From: Candidatus Aerophobota bacterium
GTDB taxonomy: Bacteria; Aerophobota; Aerophobia; Aerophobales; AE-B3A
DNA: 11,428 nucleotides
Direction of reading: 5' to 3'
Assembly: GCA_004376485.1 (NCBI GenBank)
Contig: SOJT01000032.1
Span: forward strand, 1 to 11,428
The position numbers and the translations under genes were made by a program. Every line of letters begins with the position of its first letter. Within the stretch, counting starts at the first letter, position 1. A model generated the notes under the pieces. The model did not search any database. It saw only the letters and a list, made by a program, of their open reading frames with translations, and was not told the origin of the DNA. Below are positions 1-6,166 of this stretch, one piece after another.

Positions 1-856
1 GGTGGTTGTTGGGAGAAAGATTAGCCAGCTCGTTTACCAGACGAGAGGTTTCGGTCAGGGATCTGAGTCCCTCTGGGGAGATGCAGTGAAGACCCAGCTT
101 CAACTCCAGAGTAGGAATAATTATGCAAAGATCTGCATTTCCGCATCTCTCTCCATAACCATTTATAGTACCCTGAATGTGATACACCCCTGCCCTTGCT
201 GCTATGATGGAATTTGCTACCGCTACACCTGCGTCATTGTGAGTGTGGATACCCAAAGGATATTTTATGTTTTTCTGAACTTTATGGATAATTTCCTCTA
301 TCTCATAGGGCATTGAACCCCCGTTGGTATCACAAAGTACCAAACAATCTGCTCCTGCCTGGCAGGCAACCTTAAGAGTCTTGAGAGCATAATGAGGATT
401 AGCTTTATAACCATCAAAGAAATGTTCTGCGTCAAAAATTACCTCTTTACCTCTTTTCTTAAAGAATTCTATGGAGTCTTCTATCATGCGAAGGTTCTCT
501 TCTTTATCAGTTCTCAAGGCCTTCTCCACATGGAAAACCCAGCTCTTGCCAAAGAGAGTAACCATATCCGTGTCTGCTTCCATTAGTGCATGGAGACTAG
601 GATCCCTATCCGCCTGCATACCCATCCTTCTGGTGCTTCCAAAAGCAGCTATTTTAGCGCGTCTTAAAGAAATCCTGCTTATCTTCTTAAAGAACTGAAT
701 GTCCTTGGGATTAGAACCGGGCCAGCCTCCTTCAATGTAACTCACCCCTAGTCTATCCAGCTCTCTGGCTATTTCTATTTTGTCCATTACCGAAAAGGAG
801 ACTCCCTCTGCCTGAGTTCCATCCCTGAGTGTGGTGTCATAGATTTTAATCTCCAT
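1..856 (-). CDS. cimA: Citramalate synthase, CimA family (3' end beyond the window)
   Basis: This frame is open from an ATG at 856 to the left edge, giving 285 residues of a family usually a little over 500 long, so the N-terminal catalytic TIM barrel is present and the C-terminal regulatory region is cut off. It should condense acetyl-CoA with pyruvate to (R)-citramalate, the first step of the threonine-independent route to 2-oxobutanoate and isoleucine. Visible motifs are YDTTLRDGTQAEGVSFS at residues 6-22 and YIEGGWPGSNPKD near 40-52, both characteristic of the CimA branch rather than of LeuA. The metal-binding HTHNDAG follows (His204 and His206), then NGYGERCGNADL after it. The start is one base after the leuD stop (TAG-T-ATG), with AAAGGT at 864-869 as ribosome binding site. 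Direct coupling to leuD fits, because the LeuCD isomerase acts on citramalate next. A LeuA or homocitrate synthase activity is less likely given the motifs. Confidence 0.95.
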   Translation of the reverse strand, partial: MEIKIYDTTLRDGTQAEGVSFSVMDKIEIARELDRLGVSYIEGGWPGSNPKDIQFFKKISRISLRRAKIAAFGSTRRMGMQADRDPSLHALMEADTDMVTLFGKSWVFHVEKALRTDKEENLRMIEDSIEFFKKRGKEVIFDAEHFFDGYKANPHYALKTLKVACQAGADCLVLCDTNGGSMPYEIEEIIHKVQKNIKYPLGIHTHNDAGVAVANSIIAARAGVYHIQGTINGYGERCGNADLCIIIPTLELKLGLHCISPEGLRSLTETSRLVNELANLSPNNH

Positions 857-857
857 A

Positions 858-1349
858 CTATTTACCTTTGACATTAATATATCCCCCCAGTCCACCTCTC
901 CTTATTATCTCCTGCAAAAAAGGAGGGAAAGGAGAGGTCCTATAGGTTTCCCCCTTGGTCAAGTTGGTGAGCTTTCCCTCTCCTATATCCACTCGTAATT
1001 CGTCCCCTTCATCTATGGATGAGGAAGCCTCAGCAGATTCCAGAACAGGAAGGCCAATATTAATGGAATTTCGGAAAAAAATGCGAGCGAAGGAGACAGC
1101 AATGACTAAGCGAACTCCTGAGGCCTTCAAAGCCAGAGGAGCATGTTCCCTCGAGGACCCGCACCCAAAATTCCTTCCCGCAACCAAAATCTTTTTCTCT
1201 CCCAGCTTTTTCAGGAAGTCTGGATCAGTCCCTTCCATACAGTGTTTGGCTAACTCCCCTGGATTGGTGATAGTTAGATATCTTGCGGGGATGATCTCAT
1301 CGGTGTTGACATTATCCAAGTACTTCAGGGCTCTACTTTCTATGATCAC
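858..1349 (-). CDS. leuD: 3-isopropylmalate/(R)-2-methylmalate dehydratase small subunit
   Basis: This is the swivel-domain small subunit of the LeuCD isomerase, 163 residues, the normal size for the short archaeal-like LeuD type. With the iron-sulfur subunit LeuC it would isomerise isopropylmalate and, in the citramalate route, 2-methylmalate. Seen in the sequence: NVNTDEIIPARYL at residues 13-25 and GRNFGCGSSREHAPL at 58-72, then SFARIFFRNSINIGLP. The loop after IIPAR reads YLTI (24-27); it lacks the arginine of the YLRT loop known from homoaconitase small subunits, which favours LeuD. The GTG start at 1349 lies inside the end of the preceding gene (17-base overlap) and has an AAAGGAG ribosome binding site 10 bases upstream, so it is preferred. 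It is followed after one base by cimA. No leuC lies next to it within the window. Confidence 0.95.
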   Translation of the reverse strand: MIIESRALKYLDNVNTDEIIPARYLTITNPGELAKHCMEGTDPDFLKKLGEKKILVAGRNFGCGSSREHAPLALKASGVRLVIAVSFARIFFRNSINIGLPVLESAEASSSIDEGDELRVDIGEGKLTNLTKGETYRTSPFPPFLQEIIRRGGLGGYINVKGK

Positions 1350-2400
1350 TATTGATTTTCTCCTTTACCTTTTCCAGAACCTCCAGCGGAGAAGGTACTC
1401 CACCTCCTAATCTACCATAAAAGTGGACAGGGATCTCTTTTCCTACGGCTAATTTCACGTCTTCCAGCATCTGTCCTTCACTTAACTCTACCACGAAAGC
1501 AAACTTAACCTGATGGGCAAGCTCTTCAACTGCCTCATAGGGAAAAGGCCACAGGGTTACAGGGCGAAGCAATGCTACCCTAATTTTTTCTTCGGCGAGT
1601 CTATTGACCACCTCTCTGGATATGCGAGCCATGCTCCCATAAGCTATAAGAAGAATCTCTGCACCTCGCCCGTTAGCCAGCTCGTATCTTATCTCCTGCC
1701 TGGTCATTCTGGCATATTTTTTCTGAAGCTTTCTGTTATGTTCCTCCAGGACGCCCTCCTGAAGGTATAGGGATCTTATAAGATTGGGTTTCCTTCCTTT
1801 AGCTCCACTGACAGCCCAGTCTTTCTTCATCTTTTTTCTTGTAAGTGCTTCCTTAAACTCGACTCCTTCCATCATTTGGCCCAGAATAGCATCAGCCAAT
1901 ACTATCACCGGATTTCGATATTTGTCTGCTAAGTCAAAAGCCAGAAAGGTAAGATCGGCCATTTCCTGAACAGACTCGGGAGCTAAAACAATGGTATGGT
2001 AATCTCCATGCCCTCCTCCCCGAGTAGCCTGAAAATAATCTCCCTGCGCAGGAGCAATATTCCCCAGCCCTGGACCTCCCCTCATTATATTAACAATGAC
2101 GGCTGGAAGCTGAGCCCCGGCTAGATAAGAAATTCCCTCCTGTTTCAGGCTAATACCGGGACTGGAGGAGGAAGTCACAGCTCTAGCTCCTGCTGCGGCG
2201 GCACCATAAACCATATTAATAGCTGCGATCTCACTCTCTGCCTGAAGGAAAACTCCCCCTACCTGCCTCATTCTCCTGGCCATATAGGCTGGTATTTCTG
2301 ATTGAGGAGTGATGGGATAGCCAAAATAATAGTGACATCCCGCCCGAACGGCAGCTTCAGCCAAGGCTTCATTTCCCGACATCAGTATCTTTTGAGACAC
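1333..2400 (-). CDS. vorB: 2-oxoacid:ferredoxin oxidoreductase alpha-type subunit (VorB/KorA-like)
   Basis: A 355-residue subunit of the multi-subunit 2-oxoacid:ferredoxin oxidoreductases, which interconvert a 2-oxoacid plus CoA and an acyl-CoA plus CO2 with ferredoxin. It has the N-terminal pyrimidine-binding domain (SGNEALAEAAVRAG and YYFGYPITPQSEI near residues 8-37; SSSSPGISLKQEGISYLAG near 77-95; NIMRGGPGLGN). The C-terminal domain has ILLIAYGSMARISREVV and ALLRPVTLWPFP. The combination resembles annotated VorB proteins (3-methyl-2-oxobutanoate specific) and KorA; substrate cannot be fixed from sequence alone. The GTG start at 2400 has AAGGGA at 2408-2413, seven bases upstream; an internal ATG six codons later has no comparable site and would lose the family's usual N-terminal residues. 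The TPP-binding beta subunit and the gamma and ferredoxin subunits are not adjacent, which is unusual. Confidence 0.93.
   Translation of the reverse strand: MSQKILMSGNEALAEAAVRAGCHYYFGYPITPQSEIPAYMARRMRQVGGVFLQAESEIAAINMVYGAAAAGARAVTSSSSPGISLKQEGISYLAGAQLPAVIVNIMRGGPGLGNIAPAQGDYFQATRGGGHGDYHTIVLAPESVQEMADLTFLAFDLADKYRNPVIVLADAILGQMMEGVEFKEALTRKKMKKDWAVSGAKGRKPNLIRSLYLQEGVLEEHNRKLQKKYARMTRQEIRYELANGRGAEILLIAYGSMARISREVVNRLAEEKIRVALLRPVTLWPFPYEAVEELAHQVKFAFVVELSEGQMLEDVKLAVGKEIPVHFYGRLGGGVPSPLEVLEKVKEKINSDHRK
1360..1366 (-). promoter_or_regulatory. Ribosome binding site for leuD
   Basis: AAAGGAG on the minus strand, 10 bases before the GTG at 1349 and inside the last codons of the preceding gene. 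It decides the leuD start in favour of GTG and indicates translational coupling. Confidence 0.75.
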
Positions 2401-2434
2401 CTTTTAGTCCCTTCTAATGCAACCTCATAGAATC

Positions 2435-3469
2435 CTAATCTTTGATAGCCAATCTCAGTATATCCTGATAAGTTACCAGCAGAATCAGGCTAATTAGGAC
2501 AAGAAAACCTATATAATGAACCAGTTCCTCTTTTTGCAGGTCCAGTGGTTTTCCTCTTATACCCTCCAGAACTAAGAACAGGAGTCTGCCACCATCCAGG
2601 GCAGGGATGGGGAATAAATTGAATAATCCTAGATTTACTGATAGAAGAGCGGTGAGAAGGATAAAAGAAGAAAGTCCCATTTTGACACTTTCTCCCACAA
2701 ATTGAGCGATTCCCACCGGTCCCGAAAACTGAACAGGCACTCTGCCGGTTATCATTCCCCAGATGGCGAGGAGGATGGCTCTGGTTAGAACAAACACTTC
2801 CTGTGCTCCCTTGGCTAACGATACGATGGGACCTTCTCTTTTGAAAACTCTTACCGGAGCTATCCCTACCATCTTTCTACCTGCTTCCGGGTAAAAAATG
2901 GGACTCACTTTTACCTCAAAGATCTCGCCCTTCCTTTGAATCTTAAATTTTAGGACCCCTTCCTCGCTATTTTTTATAGAAAGAGCCAGGTCCTCCCAGC
3001 TATCTATAGACTTATTGCCCACCTCAATAATCTTATCTCCGGGGAGAAGACTGGACCCCTCAGCCGGTGATCCCTGGGTAACTTCCCCAATAATAGCCTC
3101 CTCTAAATTGAAGGTATAGAAACCAATCATAAAAGTGAGGGCGAATAAGAAGATAGCCACCAGATAATTGGTCCCGGATCCCGCACCTAGCACCAGAATT
3201 CTCTTGCCAAGCGACTTTTTGCGGAAATTTCCCTCTGAGGCTTCCTCTCCTGGCTCCATTCCAGCTATCTTTACATAACCACCAAAGGGAAGGACTGATA
3301 TGGAATACTCTGTTTCTCCTCTCTTGAACCCCCAGAGCCTTGGACCCAGACCAAAGGAAAATCTGTCTACTTTCATGCCGCAAGCTTTGGCCATCAAAAA
3401 ATGCCCTATCTCGTGGGGCAAAATCAGGAGAACAAAGACCAGAATAACGAAAAGGGCGCTAACTATCAA
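2435..3469 (-). CDS. rseP: Intramembrane site-2 zinc metalloprotease, RseP/RIP family
   Basis: An inner-membrane protease (344 residues) that cuts transmembrane segments of anti-sigma factors or leftover signal peptides. The first membrane helix carries the zinc motif HEIGHF (His19, Glu20, His23), and the C-terminal helix carries the third ligand in PALDGG (Asp292). FGLGPRLWGFKRGETEYSIS and LPFGGYVKIAGMEPGEE follow the first helix, as in the family. One PDZ domain is visible in the middle (about residues 125-190, with GSPAEGSSLLPGDKIIEVG); E. coli RseP has two and is about 450 long, so this is the short single-PDZ form. The start is TTG at 3469, with GGTGGG at 3475-3480 five bases upstream, overlapping the dxr end by 11 bases; no other start lies in frame before the HExxH motif. 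It sits directly after uppS-cdsA-dxr, a common neighbourhood for this protease. Confidence 0.96.
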   Translation of the reverse strand: MIVSALFVILVFVLLILPHEIGHFLMAKACGMKVDRFSFGLGPRLWGFKRGETEYSISVLPFGGYVKIAGMEPGEEASEGNFRKKSLGKRILVLGAGSGTNYLVAIFLFALTFMIGFYTFNLEEAIIGEVTQGSPAEGSSLLPGDKIIEVGNKSIDSWEDLALSIKNSEEGVLKFKIQRKGEIFEVKVSPIFYPEAGRKMVGIAPVRVFKREGPIVSLAKGAQEVFVLTRAILLAIWGMITGRVPVQFSGPVGIAQFVGESVKMGLSSFILLTALLSVNLGLFNLFPIPALDGGRLLFLVLEGIRGKPLDLQKEELVHYIGFLVLISLILLVTYQDILRLAIKD

Positions 3470-4613
3470 TCTTACCCACCAACTTTCTGGTTTTCTCCCT
3501 TGCCCATTGGTCCGCTTCTAAAATCTCCTCCAGAGAGGGGTTAGGGATAAGGTGATGTTCTTCCATCACTCTTTTAATAAGTTTAACGATTCCAGGAAAA
3601 GTGATCTTACCTCCCAAGAATGCTTTGCCGGCTTCCTCATCCACAGCATTGAAGACCGCAGGAAGGGTACCTCCTTCTCTTCCTGCATGGTAACCTAATC
3701 TTAAGGCGGGAAATTTTTCATAGTCGGGAGCCTCGAAGCTCAATCTATCTAACTGGGAAAGTTCTAGAGAGGGAAGATGGCTGGCGCGTCTCTGGGGAAA
3801 ATTTAAGGCATAATGAATAGGCAGACGCATATCCGTAATACCCAACTGGGCTAAGATTGAGCCATCCACAAACTCCACCAGAGAGTGAACAATAGATTGA
3901 GGATGAATGAGTATTCTTATTCTGTCCAGGTCTATCTTGAACAGGTGTGAAGTTTCTATTACCTCCAGTGCTTTATTTACCAAAGTGGCTGAATCCAGGC
4001 TAATTCTGGACCCCATATCCCAACAGGGATGGGACAGAGACTCTTCGGGAGTTATTTTGTCAAAATCTCCCTGCCAATCCCGAAAAGGACCTCCGGAAGC
4101 GGTAAGATATATTCTCTTTACCTCTTCTATCCGGTGTCCTTGCATACACTGGAAAATAGCCGATTGTTCACTGTCAATCGGAATCAGCGAAGCACTCCTT
4201 TGATGAGCCTCTTCCATTAATATTCTCCCGGCTATAACCATGCTCTCCTTGTTAGCCAGAGCAACATTCCGGCCAGCTTTGAGAGCCTCCAGGGTAGGAA
4301 TGAGGGCAGCCTTCCCTACAATGCAGGATAAAATTAAGTCAGCAGGCAAAGATTCTATCAGCTCCAGGACTCCTTCCTCACCCCCGTAAATCTTTATTCC
4401 TCTCCCCAAACCCTTAAGTTTTGCTACTTTCTTTTTATTAGCCAGGGCAACTGCCAAAGGACTGAACTTTTCTGCCTGCTGCTTAAGAAGCTGCCAATTG
4501 TCTTTTCCGGTAAGTCCAATCACTTTAAAATATTGACTCTCCTCTTGAATCACCTCCAGAGCCTGCTTTCCAACGGAACCCGTAGAACCAAGAATGATTA
4601 TTCTTTTTCTCAA
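3459..4613 (-). CDS. dxr: 1-deoxy-D-xylulose 5-phosphate reductoisomerase
   Basis: Catalyses the NADPH-dependent conversion of DXP to 2-C-methyl-D-erythritol 4-phosphate, the committed step of the MEP isoprenoid pathway, in the cytoplasm. The 384-residue length is normal. The N-terminal NADPH fold shows GSTGSVG (residues 9-15) and ALANKESMV. The metal site is PIDSEQSAIFQC (Asp147, Glu149) plus Glu217 in NKALEVIE. Further motifs are TASGGPFR, HPCWDMGSRISLDSATLVNK and HPQSIVHSLVEF followed by DGSILAQLG. Oddities: the residue after the metal-binding Glu149 is Gln150, where the family has a histidine (His153 in E. coli), and the usual HPNW reads HPCW. The start is TTG at 4613; the same frame upstream contains no ATG or GTG before a stop, and the best Shine-Dalgarno-like stretch (GTGGGA) is about 12 bases away, so initiation may be weak. 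It lies 25 bases after cdsA and overlaps rseP by 11 bases. Confidence 0.96.
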   Translation of the reverse strand: MRKRIIILGSTGSVGKQALEVIQEESQYFKVIGLTGKDNWQLLKQQAEKFSPLAVALANKKKVAKLKGLGRGIKIYGGEEGVLELIESLPADLILSCIVGKAALIPTLEALKAGRNVALANKESMVIAGRILMEEAHQRSASLIPIDSEQSAIFQCMQGHRIEEVKRIYLTASGGPFRDWQGDFDKITPEESLSHPCWDMGSRISLDSATLVNKALEVIETSHLFKIDLDRIRILIHPQSIVHSLVEFVDGSILAQLGITDMRLPIHYALNFPQRRASHLPSLELSQLDRLSFEAPDYEKFPALRLGYHAGREGGTLPAVFNAVDEEAGKAFLGGKITFPGIVKLIKRVMEEHHLIPNPSLEEILEADQWAREKTRKLVGKIDS

Positions 4614-4638
4614 ATTAGATAGATATTCCCACTTATTT

Positions 4639-5436
4639 TCAAGCTCCGATGATCAAGTACTTCAGGTAGTAGTAAAAAACAGGGGTAGTAAAAAGCAAAC
4701 TATCAAATCTATCCAACACGCCCCCATGCCCTGGGAGAATGAAGCCAAAGTCTTTTCTCTTCATCTCCCGTTTCAGCATAGATGCAAAGAAGTCTCCTAA
4801 CTGCCCCATCACTCCTATCAGAACTCCCAGAATCACCGAATGAAGAAACGGAAGGAAAAGCCAGAATCGAGAAATAAAAATAGCCAGGCAACTTACTAAT
4901 ATTCCTCCCATAAAACCCTCAAGAGATTTCTTTGGGCTGATACGGGGGAAAAGCTTGTGCTTGCCACCAACAATACCTATAAAATAAGCTCCTGAGTCAC
5001 CCATCCAGGTAACAAAAAAAGCTGTAAGCACAAGCTTTTCCCCTAATCCGGGAATAGCTCTGAGCATGACAACATGGCTGAGTAGGAAGCTAATATAGAA
5101 AATCCCTCCCAGGGTCAGAAAAATGCTAGCGGAGCTCGCTTCGATACGGAATTTAAAGAATTGCCGCAGCGAAATGAAAAGGATAATGAGGACCAACACC
5201 AAAGGCAGAACCTGTGCTCCCCCCAGATAAACAGAAATAGGCAGCAGAATACCCAGTATCACTCCTTCACGAGAGAGAAGTTTCATTCCCGTACTGTCCA
5301 TCCCCCGGTAGAACTCTACAAGAGCAACTCCAATGATGGCGCTGGTCAGACACAGGAAAGGTATACCTCCCCACCGGATGAATAAGAAAAGAATCGGCAC
5401 AAAAATAGCTGCTACTAATACCCTTTTTAGGAGCAA
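4639..5436 (-). CDS. cdsA: Phosphatidate cytidylyltransferase
   Basis: An integral inner-membrane enzyme that makes CDP-diacylglycerol from phosphatidic acid and CTP, the precursor of all glycerophospholipids. It is 265 residues long, normal for the family, with about eight hydrophobic segments covering most of the chain. The C-terminal CTP-transferase signature is complete: SMLKREMKRKDFG followed by FILPGHGGVLDRFDS, with Asp242 and Asp245. FFVTWMGDSGAYFIG and SPKKSLEGFMGG are also family motifs. The start is TTG at 5436, one base after the uppS stop, preceded by AGAGGAA nine bases away. An ATG three bases upstream is in a different frame and meets a stop after four codons, so TTG is preferred. 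It follows uppS and precedes dxr, as in many bacteria. Confidence 0.96.
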   Translation of the reverse strand: MLLKRVLVAAIFVPILFLFIRWGGIPFLCLTSAIIGVALVEFYRGMDSTGMKLLSREGVILGILLPISVYLGGAQVLPLVLVLIILFISLRQFFKFRIEASSASIFLTLGGIFYISFLLSHVVMLRAIPGLGEKLVLTAFFVTWMGDSGAYFIGIVGGKHKLFPRISPKKSLEGFMGGILVSCLAIFISRFWLFLPFLHSVILGVLIGVMGQLGDFFASMLKREMKRKDFGFILPGHGGVLDRFDSLLFTTPVFYYYLKYLIIGA

Positions 5437-5437
5437 C

Positions 5438-6163
5438 TCATTCTTCCTCTAGTCCCCCAAACCTTCTCTTTCTGCTGGCATAATCCCTGATGGCCTTGAT
5501 GAATTCTTCCTTTTCAAAATCGGGCCAGAGGGTGGGGGTAATCCATAGCTCCGCATAAGCAATTTGCCATAGGAGAAAATTGCTTACTCTTTGCTCGCCA
5601 CTTGTCCTGATCAAAAGATCAGGGTACGGTTGATCCTCAGTGTACAAATATTTTCTAAACAGATCCACATCTATTTCCTGGGAAGCCAGAGTCCCCTTCC
5701 TGATTTCCTCTGCGATTTTCTTCACCGCATCCACAATTTCTTCCTGACCTCCATAGTTTATAGCCAGATTAAGGTAAAGTTTATCATTATTCTGAGTCAT
5801 CCTCACTGTTTTCTCGATCTTCTTTTGCAAAGTCTGGGAGAGCTCTTCCTTCCTCCCGATAACTCCGAGCCGAACGCCCTTTCTTTTTAACTCCTGGCCT
5901 TCTTTATCAAGGTATCTCTCAAATCTCTTCATCAGAAAATTAACTTCCTCTCGGGGTCTCTTCCAGTTCTGGCATGAGAAGGCATAGATGGTCAAGAATT
6001 TTATTCCCAGATCTAAGCATATCTCCACCATTTCTCTTATTTTCTCTATCCCCACCCGGTGTCCTTCATTGCGAGATTTACCTTTCTTCCTCGCCCATCT
6101 ACCATTACCATCCATGATAATAGCCACGTGCTCTGGAAGTTTATCTCTGGATACGTCTAGCAT
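5438..6163 (-). CDS. uppS: Isoprenyl transferase (undecaprenyl diphosphate synthase)
   Basis: A cytoplasmic cis-prenyltransferase that extends farnesyl diphosphate with isopentenyl diphosphate to undecaprenyl diphosphate, the lipid carrier for peptidoglycan and polysaccharide assembly. It is 241 residues long, typical. Motifs in order: HVAIIMDGNGRWARKKG with catalytic Asp18; FLTIYAFSCQNWKRP; LNLAINYGGQEEIVDA; LLIRTSGEQRVSNFLLWQ followed by IAYAELWITPTLWPDF; and the C-terminal RKRRFGG. One deviation: the flexible-loop motif normally reading FSxENW is SCQNW here, with Gln65 in place of the usual glutamate (Glu73 in E. coli; both lie 47 residues after the catalytic Asp). The ATG at 6163 starts four bases beyond the lpxC-fabZ stop, so the two are probably coupled. 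It opens the uppS-cdsA-dxr-rseP set. Confidence 0.97.
   Translation of the reverse strand: MLDVSRDKLPEHVAIIMDGNGRWARKKGKSRNEGHRVGIEKIREMVEICLDLGIKFLTIYAFSCQNWKRPREEVNFLMKRFERYLDKEGQELKRKGVRLGVIGRKEELSQTLQKKIEKTVRMTQNNDKLYLNLAINYGGQEEIVDAVKKIAEEIRKGTLASQEIDVDLFRKYLYTEDQPYPDLLIRTSGEQRVSNFLLWQIAYAELWITPTLWPDFEKEEFIKAIRDYASRKRRFGGLEEE
5444..5450 (-). promoter_or_regulatory. Ribosome binding site for cdsA
   Basis: AGAGGAA on the minus strand, within the last codons of uppS and about eight to nine bases before the TTG at 5436. It supports the TTG start for cdsA and coupling to uppS. Confidence 0.65.
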
Positions 6164-6166
6164 TCT

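Noticed and set aside
2..316. A 104-codon open frame on the plus strand at the left edge
   Set aside because: It is antisense to the cimA frame, which is open from 856 to the edge and carries the conserved HTHNDAG and GERCGNADL motifs.
955..1410. A 151-codon open frame on the plus strand opposite leuD
   Set aside because: It lies fully antisense to leuD and the end of vorB, whose products are unmistakable; its translation matches no recognisable family and has no ribosome binding site of note. It is a shadow of the real codon pattern.
2401..2434. Promoter, terminator or hairpin in the rseP-vorB gap
   Set aside because: The 34 bases hold a ribosome binding site for vorB but no inverted repeat with a T-tract and no convincing -10/-35 pair.
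3060..3383. A 107-codon minus-strand frame inside rseP
   Set aside because: It overlaps the rseP frame that encodes the HExxH-linked and PDZ regions; its own translation shows no recognisable domain.
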